From JARYGU01 sp033795365 (GTDB taxonomy: Bacteria; Pseudomonadota; Alphaproteobacteria; Rhizobiales; Rhizobiaceae), in contig JARYGU010000003.1 in the NCBI GenBank assembly GCA_033795365.1, positions 434,001-498,000 of the forward strand: a DNA stretch of 64,000 nt, read 5' to 3'. Shown here in pieces: positions 8,002 to 16,391 of this stretch. The notes under the pieces are model-generated. The model saw only the letters and a list, made by a program, of their open reading frames with translations, was not told the origin of the DNA and did no database searches. Numbering within the stretch: the first letter of the stretch is position 1; each line of letters starts with the position of its first letter. A program made the position numbers and the translations under genes.

Positions 8002-8686
8002 CGCGTTGCAGCGCCGGCGATCGGCACTTGTGGCCCCCTTTTGATCGGGTGGGCGCAACCGGCAGGGCGTGCGGAACGAGTCCCGCCTCGACAGCGGATC
8101 CGGTTGGCTGATAAAGGCAAGCCGCAAGCCTGCTCGTCTCGAAGCGTTCCCATCCCTTCCTCTCGGCCGACCTCCAGTTAGGCGTCCTGAAACCCGGGCC
8201 GCCCGCATGTCCAAGAATACGCGGCCGGTGGAAGAGCCGCCATACGATCGGCGCCGACCAGCGCATTCGTCATGGACATGATGCGGATGGGGCGTCGGTG
8301 AGGGATCGACGGAAATGGCGGGCCGTGCAGACGGGAGCCGTCGTGAGAGCGATGCCATCACCGCGGTCGCCGTCGGGGATCGGCGATGAACTCCAGGCCA
8401 TGATCGGTGTTCCTTGCTCGATTGAAGCGGGGCGCACCCACGCAGACCTCGATGGATCTGATGTGACCGAAGGACGAGTTCGTCTCGATCGCCATCCCGC
8501 AACGGCCATCCGCAACTTTCTTCCCCTGCGAACAGGTTCGCATTCCTCGCGATACAAGAAAGCTGCTCCCGGCCGCCCTCCACTTCGTTCCGGCCCGGAG
8601 GGTGCGGCGTCGATCGCCCCCGGTCCTTACACCGCCATCGAGGTCGCGATAGGCGCGGCCCGAACAAACCGGAAAGGAACACGACA
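8002..8686. other. 685-bp region without a supported gene
   Basis: Several frames are open here, including a 398-codon frame on the minus strand (7819-9015). Their residue content is Arg/Pro/Ser-rich and looks like shadow reading of GC-rich DNA. I see no recognisable domain, no hairpin of note and no repeat. The last 100 bases act as leader for the DUF736 gene and end in AAAGGAACAC. Confidence 0.4.
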
Positions 8687-9004
8687 ATGGCAGTCATCGG
8701 CGAATTCACCACCAACGGCAACAACTCGATCATCGGCAACGTTCGCACGCTCACGGTCAGTATGAAGGCCCGCCTGAACCCCATCGAGCGCGTCTCCCGC
8801 GACGCCCCGGACTTCCGCATCACCGCCGGCAACGGCGTTGAGGTCGGCGCGGGCTGGAAGGCGGTCTCCAACGACGGTGAGGAATACATCTCGGTCAAGC
8901 TGGACGACCCGAGCTTCAATGCCCCGATCACCGCGGCCCTGTGGCCGAGCGAGAAGGAAGGAGAATACGCCCTCATCTGGAACCGCCCGAAGCGGGAGGC
9001 CTGA
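8687..9004 (+). CDS. DUF736 family protein
   Basis: A 105-residue DUF736 protein: MAVIGEFTTNGNNSIIGNVR, then FRITAGNGVEVGAGWK, YISVKLDDPSFNAPITAALWP and a final EYALIWNRP. DUF736 proteins are small beta-rich proteins found almost only on alphaproteobacterial plasmids and ICEs; their role is unknown. The start has AAAGGAAC upstream. A second DUF736 domain occurs in this window as the C-terminal part of the TraF reading frame (residues about 198-308 of 24847-25773). Confidence 0.9.
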   Translation: MAVIGEFTTNGNNSIIGNVRTLTVSMKARLNPIERVSRDAPDFRITAGNGVEVGAGWKAVSNDGEEYISVKLDDPSFNAPITAALWPSEKEGEYALIWNRPKREA

Positions 9005-9014
9005 TCCGACCCCA

Positions 9015-9042
9015 AAGAGCTCCGCCATCAGGCGGGGCTCTT
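9015..9042 (+). terminator. intrinsic terminator after the DUF736 gene
   Basis: A 12-pair stem (AAGAGCTCCGCC / GGCGGGGCTCTT, one T-G pair) with loop ATCA, ten bases after the stop codon and followed by CTTCTTGCC. Confidence 0.8.
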
Positions 9043-9208
9043 CTTCTTGCCTCATGATGAAGCCGGTGGCGGGCATCGAGCCCACGCCCGGCTTTTCGGG
9101 TGCCAACCGGGAGGGTGTGGTCTGCTCAGATCCACCTATCATGCCGGGGATACGACACAGCGTCGAAGGACGAGCGGTACCCCCAATTTCGCATTGCCGG
9201 CTGAAGCC

Positions 9209-9240
9209 GCCAGCACGAAATCGGTTCCCCCACTCGCCGC
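9209..9240 (+). promoter_or_regulatory. leader motif shared with 19829-19858
   Basis: The block GCCAGCACGAAATCGGTTCC followed by CCCACTCGCCGC lies 86 bases before the ATG at 9326. Nearly the same block (GCCAGAAAATCGGTTCC, then TCCGCTCGCCGC) lies 84 bases before the ATG at 19942. Both precede small conserved element genes at the same distance, so it may be a promoter, operator or leader-RNA element. No function is known to me. Confidence 0.4.
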
Positions 9241-9325
9241 CTCTGGCGGTCGCGAAGCGATCCTTGACTCGGTCCCGTCTCCCCGACCGCGGACGTCGTC
9301 TTTCACAAACGTCAAGGAGACGACG

Positions 9326-9496
9326 ATGACGATTTCCCTCGAACAGCAAATCGAAGAGCTTCGGGCCGAGATGAAGAATGCCTGCGACGCCAACGACCGC
9401 CGCGTGATTGCGGCGGAGCTGGAGATGGCGCTGGCCGAGCTTGCTGTCGTCGAGGCCGAGCAGGACGGCCGCATCAACGGCGAGCCTCCCTTCTGA
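9326..9496 (+). CDS. small conserved element protein (56 aa)
   Basis: A 56-residue helical protein starting at ATG 9326 after CAAGGAGACG. It is almost entirely one heptad-like helix (ISLEQQIEELRAEMKNA, then IAAELEMALAELAVVEAEQ), probably a short coiled coil that dimerises. It ends with a GEPPF tail. Its stop codon TGA sits in the loop of the terminator hairpin. The neighbourhood (ArdC, DUF736, WGR) marks it as part of the conjugative element's accessory set. Function unknown. Confidence 0.7.
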   Translation: MTISLEQQIEELRAEMKNACDANDRRVIAAELEMALAELAVVEAEQDGRINGEPPF

Positions 9497-9504
9497 GGGA
9501 GGCT
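9483..9504 (+). terminator. terminator overlapping the stop codon
   Basis: AGCCTCCC pairs with GGGAGGCT around loop TTCTGA, followed by TTCGCCTT. The stop codon TGA (9494-9496) lies in the loop, so the last codons of the gene form the ascending arm. Confidence 0.7.
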
Positions 9505-9513
9505 TTCGCCTTG

Positions 9514-9825
9514 TCAGGAAACCCTGTCGACCGGATCGACCGGCCGACAGGGTTCGCCGATTCCAGCGCCTATAACTTGCTCCCTGTGCGGTCGGTAACC
9601 TCGCATGCGTTTGCGACGCAGCAGTTCCAGGAAGAGCAGAACGGCATCTTCCTCCCTTTCGAAATGATGCTGCCTCGCCTGGCCACGCGCGCCGATGCGC
9701 CCCCATCTTCGGGTCAGACAGACGTCTCCGAACAAGGTCGCCTCGATCGACATGGCGTAGTACCGGGCCATGTTTCTCGTGGCGTCCTTCCGCTCGACGT
9801 AAAGCTGGTAGGATTGCGCGATCAT
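9514..9825 (-). CDS. WGR domain protein
   Basis: A 103-residue protein with a WGR domain: YQLYVERKDATRNMARYYAM, then DVCLTRRWGRIGARGQARQH containing the diagnostic Trp-Gly-Arg, and the final helix AVLLFLELLRRKRMRGYR. WGR domains bind nucleic acid ends in PARPs; in bacteria they occur as stand-alone plasmid proteins. The start at 9825 gives the standard N-terminus; an extension to 9897 reads poorly. Convergent with the 56-aa gene. Its last codons run through the hairpin at 9520-9554. Confidence 0.85.
   Translation of the reverse strand: MIAQSYQLYVERKDATRNMARYYAMSIEATLFGDVCLTRRWGRIGARGQARQHHFEREEDAVLLFLELLRRKRMRGYRPHREQVIGAGIGEPCRPVDPVDRVS
9520..9554. other. ATCGA-loop hairpin, copy 1
   Basis: A 15-position stem with one mismatch closing the loop ATCGA, with core CCGG-ATCGA-CCGG. 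Left arm AACCCTGTCG, right arm CGACAGGGTT. Two further hairpins with the identical core and loop but different outer stems occur at 19549-19583 and 20538-20572. Here it lies between two convergent genes and could serve as a bidirectional terminator. Confidence 0.6.
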
Positions 9826-10554
9826 AACGACAGAATCGCGCTCTCCGGATTCAAGGTCCAACGACTTTCTTGAATCGGTCTGCCACAACCGATTCATTGC
9901 AGTGATGGATCAGCCGCACCAGCTTCGTCTCGGCCCGCCCCATCGGTGCGCAAGACCCTTTCCAACCAACATCTCCCCAATCGACCGGCCATGCCGCGTT
10001 ACCGCGCGGGGAGCAGCCTGCGTCCATATTGGTCCTCATCCCTCAACCCGCCATGAGCGAAAACGCCCGGCATTGAGCAGTTCCCGTAGCCGGCGCTTGG
10101 CGGCCTCGTCTTTGACTCGCTCCGCCTCACAGCGCGGCGGGCTGACCTCCGGCGTATCGATGTCGAGGCCCGGATCCTTTCTCCCGAAGGCCCATGAAGT
10201 TGGCAAGCACGCTGAAAACGGTCGGGAGGCCGGGCAGAACGCGTCGTAGGCCGACGATACCTTCCCGTCGCATAAGGAAAATTACGGCTTCCGTTGAATG
10301 TCGATCGTGATAATTAATAGCATAATTGAAGCGCCGCCAGCATGACCGGCGGCGCAAGGCACAATTCCCTTGGCGTTATGCGATGCCGGAGGGGCCGCGC
10401 AGAACGGGATTCGGTGTTGCGGGCCGATGGCTCATCGAGCGGTTGCGATCCTGTGCGGGTGCCTGCGGGGGGCATGAACCTTCCCGTCTCGATCGCCTAC
10501 CGGTCCGACGATCCGCCAGGGCCTGCAACCGGGCGAACGGTTCCGGCGGGTAGC
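9826..10554. other. 729-bp region without a supported gene
   Basis: Nothing convincing is encoded. A hairpin with an 8-bp stem (GCGCCGCC / GGCGGCGC) lies at 10331-10355. A 76-codon minus-strand frame (10127-10357) has no recognisable domain. The right part abuts the group II intron maturase fragment and may contain scrambled intron sequence. Confidence 0.4.
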
Positions 10555-10929
10555 CGGACGGAGACCTTTGATTTTCTCGGCTTCACCCATATTTGCGGTA
10601 AAACCCGGCGGGGCGAGTTCCAGCTTTTGCGGAAGTCCCGTCGAGACCGCATGAGGGCGAAGCTACAGGAGGTCAAGGATCGGTTGCGGTGGCTGAGAAA
10701 CCGGCCAATTCGCGAACAGGCGAAATGGCTCCGGCAGGTGATCCGCGGATACTACGAGTATCACGCGGTGCCCGCCAACATGCGATCACATCGGGCCTTC
10801 CGCGAACATGTCATCTTCCAATGGAGGTTGGCATTACGGCGTCGTGGCCGGATGGACACGACGACAATAGCCCGGGTGGACAAACTCGCAATGAAGTGGC
10901 TTCCGAAACCAAAAGTCCTGCACCTGTGA
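10555..10929 (+). pseudogene. group II intron reverse transcriptase/maturase, 3' remnant
   Basis: From about 10555 the frame reads TETFDFLGFTHICGKTRRGEF, then LLRKSRRDRMRAKLQEVKDRL, REQAKWLRQVIRGYYEYHAV and LAMKWLPKPKVLHL. This is the thumb/maturase end of group II intron-encoded proteins (the FDFLGFTH block is diagnostic). The finger and palm domains with the YADD active site are missing upstream. The protein stops at LHL, short of the usual C-terminus, seven bases before the inverted-repeat element at 10936. A dead remnant truncated at both ends. Confidence 0.85.
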
Positions 10930-10935
10930 TTAAGC

Positions 10936-11101
10936 GCCGAAGCGGGACCCTAGCTGGGAACGACTTAACCCCTTAATTCCGTTGATAGACTTCGAAGTTG
11001 ATTGGGGTCCCGATCGGCGCCGATCGGGACCCTAGTCGATATGAAGTTCATGCAGTTATTTCAATGAGTTAAACCCACAGGCGGTGGGGTCCCGCTTCGG
11101 C
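10936..11101. repeat. 166-bp inverted-repeat element with internal palindrome
   Basis: The ends are a perfect 15-bp inverted repeat, GCCGAAGCGGGACCC (10936-10950) and GGGTCCCGCTTCGGC (11087-11101). Inside is a perfect 28-bp palindrome at 11005-11032 made of two more copies of the GGGACCC unit in opposite orientation. The unit CGGGACCCTAG occurs at 10943-10953 and 11025-11035. It contains no gene. Repeated short end sequences are a feature of IS21-family termini, so this may be a collapsed insertion sequence or a MITE (inference). Confidence 0.65.
11005..11032. repeat. perfect 28-bp palindrome
   Basis: GGGTCCCGATCGGC followed directly by its exact reverse complement, with no loop. It could be a protein-binding site or a cruciform-prone centre. 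It sits off-centre in the 166-bp inverted-repeat element. Confidence 0.8.
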
Positions 11102-11119
11102 CCCTATTCACACACGACA

Positions 11120-11701
11120 ATGAACAGCTATACCGAACAGCGGGCAATGCTGGCCCGCATGGTCAGGGCGCGAGACGAAACCCGCCGCCATATCGAAATC
11201 ATCAGGCGGCAGATCGAGAAGCGCGCCGAGCGCATGACCATCACCGCCCGCAACAAGACCTGCCAGTATGGCCGCATGAAGTCCACATGGACCCGCGCCG
11301 ACGAGTGCAGGTTCCAGCAGAATGCCTACATTGTCCGTCGTAATGGTCATCGCCATGTGTTCGCTTGGCCTTTTGCTGGCGACCTATACTGTGCCGTTCT
11401 TCTTCGCTGTCATGGCAACGCGCTTCGCCTTCACCACCGGAGCCGGTTATATCAGCGCTGGCATCGTCGGCCTGTTCGCGGGCATGGGTGCTTACGGCTT
11501 TTTGCCTATTTCTATGCCACGCTGCGCTCGCCGGGATGGCGCCTCGCCCTTGCTCTGATATTCGCGGTTCCCGCCGCTATTGCAGGTTTCGCCCGCGAAG
11601 CCGTGCTGTCCGAAGTCTGGCGTAAAATCTTCTCCCTCATCGGCGGAGCGTTCGTCGGACTGTCGGCGCTGGAGCGTCTGCGTGAGGCTGGTAGTTCCTG
11701 A
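11120..11701 (+). pseudogene. frameshifted small membrane protein locus
   Basis: Two overlapping frames appear to be pieces of one locus. Frame A starts at ATG 11120 (MNSYTEQRAMLARMVRARDE, basic and helical). Frame B starts at ATG 11322 and holds two hydrophobic segments (VVMVIAMCSLGLLLATYTV and a Gly-rich second one), then breaks at about 11496-11502 in a run of five Ts. The hydrophobic reading continues in frame A as FAYFYATLRSPGWRLALALI, then a third membrane segment and GGAFVGLSALERLRE. A one-base indel at the T run would join them into a protein of about 125 residues with three membrane segments. Function unknown. Confidence 0.5.
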
Positions 11702-11814
11702 TCAAAGCCATAGTTCCGAAAGGAATGGGCAAAGCTGGTTCCAGTTTCTGACTGAATGCAGGGTGACGACTATCCCGATCCGTGTGGGTGTAGCCCAACC
11801 AATTCGGTGCCTCT

Positions 11815-12930
11815 TCACTGTGGCAGATAGGCGTCGGCACCTGTCGCTATGATATCTTCTTCGCTGAGCGACCTGTGCCAATGTGAGTAGAGCACGAAGC
11901 GGTCACGGGGAAGTCGGATTTCCTTCCTGAGATAATGGTGGATAGCACTGAATGCTTTATGTTCGCATCCACCCCAGAAGAAGGCACTCATCAGGTTTTC
12001 CGGCCAATGAACAGAGCGCGTCGCGTCCTCAAGCAACGTTGTCGTGCCAGCGGCCTTGCCGTTGCGATGCAGCCATGTGATCGAGATGCCGGTGGGACAG
12101 GAAAGCGGCAGTTTGTCGCCTGGTATATCGACTTCGATGAAGGCATGGCCGGTCGCTGTCGCGGGCAGGTGTTCCAAAATCCTTGCGATGCCCGGCAATG
12201 CGGTCTCATCTCCAGCAAGAATGTAGAACTCTGCATCTTTGGCGCCATTGGCGGCAGGGCCGAGAATGCCGGCGATGTCACCCGGTTTTGCGTCCATTGC
12301 CCAAAGGGTTGCGGGGCCGGGGTTAGTGTGAAGGGCAAAATCGATGCTGATTTCCTGTTTCGCCGTGTTGATGTGGCGGATCGTGTAAACCCGCGTCGGA
12401 ACCGCCGCATTGTCCGGCCAGACGACATGGCCGCGATGGTCGAGCATCGGCCAGCGAGGCTCGGCTATCTTGCGTGGTTGGAAAATGAGACGACAGTGAA
12501 GCTGGTCTTTACGGGCGTAACGGTCGAGGTTTTCTCCTTTGAAGACGATCCGGCGAAAGCGGGGGGAAAGGTTCTCGACGGTCTGCACTCGCAGGATGCG
12601 CAGATCGTCGGGCAGGGTCGGTTCCGCGTGGTCGCCTTCCCAATGGATATCGAGATTTTCGCGAGCAGCGATGAAGCCGATTGGCCCGACAAGAGCGTGT
12701 TTCAGCCGGTTCAGCCCACCGGGGTCGGACGCTTCCGCCGTCAGCCGAAAGCCGTTTCCCGTTGCCTCGAACGTGGCATCGCCAAATGGAGAGCGAATAT
12801 GATGTATACCGCCGTTTTTTTCGACGGTCATGTCGTGCGTGGCAATCGAATCGACAATCGGTTCGACATAGTCATTGATTTTCTCAAATTGCACGGCGGC
12901 GCTTGCTCGGAATCGTTTGCCGTTGGTCAT
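11815..12930 (-). CDS. siderophore-interacting protein (ferric-siderophore reductase) with N-terminal DUF2218 domain
   Basis: A 371-residue protein. Residues 1-90 form a DUF2218 domain, common in front of alphaproteobacterial siderophore-interacting proteins. The rest is a ViuB/SIP flavin reductase: FAD-binding RVYTIRHIN, then LWAMDAKPGDIAGILGP, and the NAD(P)H/SIP part with YILAGDETALPGIARILEHLP, ending in FFWGGCEHKAFSAIHHYLR and the family-typical YSHWHRSLSEE. It would reduce ferric iron in the cytoplasm to free it from an imported siderophore. Start 12930 has GGAG nine bases upstream; 12945 is possible. Third gene of the TonB receptor - binding protein - SIP operon. Confidence 0.92.
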   Translation of the reverse strand: MTNGKRFRASAAVQFEKINDYVEPIVDSIATHDMTVEKNGGIHHIRSPFGDATFEATGNGFRLTAEASDPGGLNRLKHALVGPIGFIAARENLDIHWEGDHAEPTLPDDLRILRVQTVENLSPRFRRIVFKGENLDRYARKDQLHCRLIFQPRKIAEPRWPMLDHRGHVVWPDNAAVPTRVYTIRHINTAKQEISIDFALHTNPGPATLWAMDAKPGDIAGILGPAANGAKDAEFYILAGDETALPGIARILEHLPATATGHAFIEVDIPGDKLPLSCPTGISITWLHRNGKAAGTTTLLEDATRSVHWPENLMSAFFWGGCEHKAFSAIHHYLRKEIRLPRDRFVLYSHWHRSLSEEDIIATGADAYLPQ

Positions 12931-12948
12931 CGGGCGTGGCTCCATGTC

Positions 12949-14073
12949 TCAGATTGAGGCCCACAGCGGTCCCTCGATGGGAAACGCCGCGAAGTCGCGA
13001 TTGATGGTGTCGAGAATGGCCGCAGGGTCGAGATCGGCGCATCGTTCCGGGTGCAGCCATTTGGCGGTCTGGGCGACGAACAGGATGTTGAGAGGCAGAT
13101 TGGTGATCAACCCGGTCCATATCCCATAGACGCGCTTCGCACGCACGCTCGGCAGGTGATCAAAGCCCGGCCGGCCTTCGATCAGACGCTGCAATCCCTG
13201 TCGGCCCAGTTCGGGATCGATTCCCGGACCGATGGCCGGCCGCCCGCCTGAGGTCCAGCCTCCGCCGGAGGCGATATAAACGTCCTGCGGTGTTGCGAGA
13301 AGATATTCGAGAGAGAGTTTTTCGAACCACGGTGCGGTGACGCCGGGAAGCGGCTGGCCGCCGGCAAGCGCCAGCAACTCGCCCCAGACCTTTCGACCTG
13401 CTGCCCAGCAGCAGTCTTCGAGCGTGGACTGAACCTCCAGGTAGGTCGTGACGGGCTTTACGTCTGAAACGCGCGCGGTGATACCGGCCAGTTCCCGCTC
13501 GAAGAAGGCGATGAAGGCTTCGGCTTTTTCCGATGCGCCGAGGAGGCGACCCCACATGTGTAGGGAAGCCTTCATCGCATCAGTCGGACCAGCCATCCGC
13601 TCATCGTCAGCCGCGTTGGAGGAGGCATCGCTGAACACGACGGGAATGCCGAACTCCTTCAGCCTTTGCAGCAGCGGATTGTCATCACCGTGGGGTGTCA
13701 TGAAGGCCGTCGTGACAATCAGGTCGGGAGACAGGCCGATCAGCCCTTCAAGGGAAAGCGTGTCCGGGCTCAGCTTGCCGACCATGCTGACCGGATGGCC
13801 GTTCAGCAGCCGCGTCTGCAAAACATCGCTGTCGAGGCGATCGACGGCGGCCCAGCCCACGACCAGCGAAGCCGGATCGGGATGCAGGAGCGACATCGTC
13901 AGCAGATCGTGCGCCTCCAGCAGAACGATCCTTTCAGGCAGGCTGGGGAGGCCTACTTCGTGTCCGGCCATATCCGTCACGGAGATCGGTTGCTGTGCTC
14001 CGGTCGGGCGGCTCCCCGAGAGGAAGCCAGCCGCGGCGGCGGAGATGCAAAAGCGTCGTCGTGTGATGGTCAC
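12949..14073 (-). CDS. iron-siderophore ABC transporter substrate-binding protein
   Basis: A 374-residue periplasmic binding protein of the FepB/FecB (helical-backbone) class. The N-terminus has a twin-arginine-like signal (TRRRFCISAAAAGFL), as often in this class. The first lobe shows LPERIVLLEAHDLLTMSLLHP and the second SLEGLIGLSPDLIVTTAF, the usual loop following a Pro-Asp-Leu. It starts seven bases after the receptor stop and is followed by the SIP gene, so all three are one transcript. No permease or ATPase genes for this system lie in the window, so it must use a transporter encoded elsewhere. Confidence 0.88.
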   Translation of the reverse strand: MTITRRRFCISAAAAGFLSGSRPTGAQQPISVTDMAGHEVGLPSLPERIVLLEAHDLLTMSLLHPDPASLVVGWAAVDRLDSDVLQTRLLNGHPVSMVGKLSPDTLSLEGLIGLSPDLIVTTAFMTPHGDDNPLLQRLKEFGIPVVFSDASSNAADDERMAGPTDAMKASLHMWGRLLGASEKAEAFIAFFERELAGITARVSDVKPVTTYLEVQSTLEDCCWAAGRKVWGELLALAGGQPLPGVTAPWFEKLSLEYLLATPQDVYIASGGGWTSGGRPAIGPGIDPELGRQGLQRLIEGRPGFDHLPSVRAKRVYGIWTGLITNLPLNILFVAQTAKWLHPERCADLDPAAILDTINRDFAAFPIEGPLWASI

Positions 14074-14080
14074 AGGCAGT

Positions 14081-16231
14081 TCACCACTTGTATCTGAGGC
14101 CGGCCAGTACCGTGCGTCCGTTCCCGTATTGGCAATAATATTCGGAACTGCAGGAGGAGTAGTATTCCTTGTCGAGCAGGTTGGTCACGTTCAGCGTCGC
14201 CTGCAGGCCCTTCAGGTTCGGGTTCTTCGCTCCGAAATCATATCGGAGTGCCGCATCGAGCAGTGTGTAGCCATCGGCCTTCACGGTATTGGCGTCGTTG
14301 CTGTAGCTCGATCCAACGAAACGGGCTCCACCTCCGATGCTCAAGCCTTCCAGCGCACCGGAATCGACGATGTAGTTCGCCCAGACGGAACCGTAGTAGC
14401 GCGGCACGGCCTGCGGTCGGTTGCCGATGATTGACGCGATGCCGGATTCTGAGACTTCCGTATCGAGCAGGGAAATCGCGGCAATCAGTTCCAGATTACC
14501 GGTCAGGTTCCCTCTCGCTTCGAATTCCACTCCGCGCGAATGGATCTCGCCCTGCTGTTCGTTGAAGCCCGTCGAGGCGTTGTAATAAACGACATTCTGC
14601 TGGCGGATATCGAAAGCGGAGAGCGTAAAGATGGCATCCAGCCCCGGCGGTTGATACTTTATGCCCACTTCGTATTGCTGTGCCTCGGTCGGCTTGAACG
14701 GGCTGCCGGTTGCATCCACACTGGTGCTGGGTTCGAATGAAGTGGAGTAACTGACATAAGGCGCCATGCCGTTGTCGAACAGATACAGCAGACCCGCACG
14801 ATAGCTGGTCGCATTGTCTGACCGCTCGGATGATGTCCCGGCAAGGAGATTGTCGGTATCCTGCTTTGCCCAGTCGTACCGAACACCGAAGATACCGCGC
14901 AGGCCGCCTACCTCTATCTGGTCCTGAAGGTAGATGCCTGTCTGGCGAAGCTTCTGCTCGCTGTCGATCGCGGTCATGAACGGGCCGACGGCCTGGCCAT
15001 AGACGGGGTTCGTGACGTCAAGCGACGTCGCGCCGCCCAGCAAATACTCCCAACTGCTGCTGGAATATTGTATGTCGAGGCCAGCAAGAAGTGTGTGGCG
15101 GACAACACCGGTTTCGAAGTTGAATTCAGCCTGGTTGTCGAAGGAGAAACCCTTGGCATCCTCGACGGAATGTACGGCCCAACGGGGAATGACGCCCGTC
15201 GCAGACATCGGGCCGTTCATCTGGAGCGACTGCATGTCGGTCTCCACGCCGGAATATCGGAAATTGGACCGGAACGTCACCTGTTCGTCGAACCTGTGCT
15301 CGAACCGGTAACCGACGCCGTACTGGGTGCGTTCGAAAGCGTCGTAATTCGGATCCCCGACATTGAAATCACGCCCCAGGAAGCCGGCATAGCCTGCAGG
15401 CGCCAGGAATTTCGGATAAAGAGAGTTGAAATAGCCGCCATCCGGATCCCGCTGGTAATAGCCGGAAATAACAAGCGACGTATCCTCATCTGGCTGCCAC
15501 TTGAGCGATGGCGCGATGCCGAGACGCTTCTCATCGACGTCGTCATAGCGCGTGCCGGCGGAGCGGCCGACGATCCCGATGCCATATTGCAAGGTTCCGT
15601 CGGACGTGATCGGGCCGGTGGAGTAAAGACCGCCTTGAGCCCTTCCATCGGTTCCGACCTCAAGCCTGACTTCGTTCGATTGCACACTCGATGGCTCCCG
15701 GCTGACCTGATTGACGAGGCCGCCGGGGTTGACCTGGCCATAGAGAAGGGCGGCTGGCCCCTTCAGGACTTCGACATGGTCGAGAAAGAATGGATCGATG
15801 GAAGGTGTGGCAAAGGCCTGACCACGCTGAAGCTTTAGGCCGTCAAGGTAATTGACGTAATTGGTCGCCGTGCCGAACGCACCGAAGCCACGCAGAAAAA
15901 CGGAATCGTAACGCGAATTCGAATCCCGGTCGGACAGAACGCCGGCCGTGTAACGCAGCGCCTCGCTGACCGTTTGCGGGTTCTGGTCGTCGATCTGCTT
16001 GCGCGTCACGGTGGTGACGGACTGCGGCGTTTCCATCACAGGCGTGCCGGTTTTTGTTGCTGATCGCGCCGACTTCGCGACGACCGTCCTGGACGTATCC
16101 GTCAGGTCAGCATTCCCTTGAATGACAATCGTTTCCAGTTGCGTGCTCTGCTCCTGGGCAATGGCATGGGTGGCGGTGATCAGAAACGTTGTCGTCATCA
16201 GGATGTTTTTAAAGGAAAGACCGTGCTTCAC
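14081..16231 (-). CDS. TonB-dependent siderophore receptor
   Basis: A 716-residue outer-membrane receptor. The GTG start at 16231 follows GGGGGC and gives a signal peptide (KHGLSFKNILMTTTFLITAT ending in AIAQ); the upstream in-frame extension lacks signal character. The plug domain follows: TPVMETPQSVTTVTRKQIDD, RYTAGV, FLRGFGAFG, and DHVEVLKGPAALLYGQVNPGG. The 22-strand barrel ends in aromatic GLRYKW, as needed for outer-membrane insertion. There is no N-terminal signalling (STN) domain. It imports a ferric siderophore using TonB energy; ligand unknown. First gene of a three-gene minus-strand operon, divergent from the TetR gene. Confidence 0.95.
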   Translation of the reverse strand: MKHGLSFKNILMTTTFLITATHAIAQEQSTQLETIVIQGNADLTDTSRTVVAKSARSATKTGTPVMETPQSVTTVTRKQIDDQNPQTVSEALRYTAGVLSDRDSNSRYDSVFLRGFGAFGTATNYVNYLDGLKLQRGQAFATPSIDPFFLDHVEVLKGPAALLYGQVNPGGLVNQVSREPSSVQSNEVRLEVGTDGRAQGGLYSTGPITSDGTLQYGIGIVGRSAGTRYDDVDEKRLGIAPSLKWQPDEDTSLVISGYYQRDPDGGYFNSLYPKFLAPAGYAGFLGRDFNVGDPNYDAFERTQYGVGYRFEHRFDEQVTFRSNFRYSGVETDMQSLQMNGPMSATGVIPRWAVHSVEDAKGFSFDNQAEFNFETGVVRHTLLAGLDIQYSSSSWEYLLGGATSLDVTNPVYGQAVGPFMTAIDSEQKLRQTGIYLQDQIEVGGLRGIFGVRYDWAKQDTDNLLAGTSSERSDNATSYRAGLLYLFDNGMAPYVSYSTSFEPSTSVDATGSPFKPTEAQQYEVGIKYQPPGLDAIFTLSAFDIRQQNVVYYNASTGFNEQQGEIHSRGVEFEARGNLTGNLELIAAISLLDTEVSESGIASIIGNRPQAVPRYYGSVWANYIVDSGALEGLSIGGGARFVGSSYSNDANTVKADGYTLLDAALRYDFGAKNPNLKGLQATLNVTNLLDKEYYSSCSSEYYCQYGNGRTVLAGLRYKW

Positions 16232-16391
16232 GAATTGCCCCCGTGGTCGAAGCTTGCGAAATCTGCTAGGGTGAATAATCAAACGGGACCGTTCTGTCCA
16301 GTTAATATGAAACTGTTGGTCAACTTTTGTGTTGGCAATACCGGTTGCGGCCTTCAGACAGGACGGGCAAGGCAAATGCGGAGGAAATCTG

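Noticed and set aside
7819..9015. 398-codon open frame on the minus strand
   Set aside because: Arg/Ser/Pro-rich, no domain, and antisense to the clear DUF736 gene; a shadow frame of GC-rich DNA.
10127..10357. 76-codon minus-strand frame
   Set aside because: No recognisable domain, no good ribosome-binding site, neighbours are decayed DNA.
11935..12957. 340-codon open frame on the plus strand
   Set aside because: Antisense to the siderophore-interacting protein, which has all family motifs.
15068..15838. 256-codon plus-strand frame
   Set aside because: Antisense to the TonB receptor barrel.
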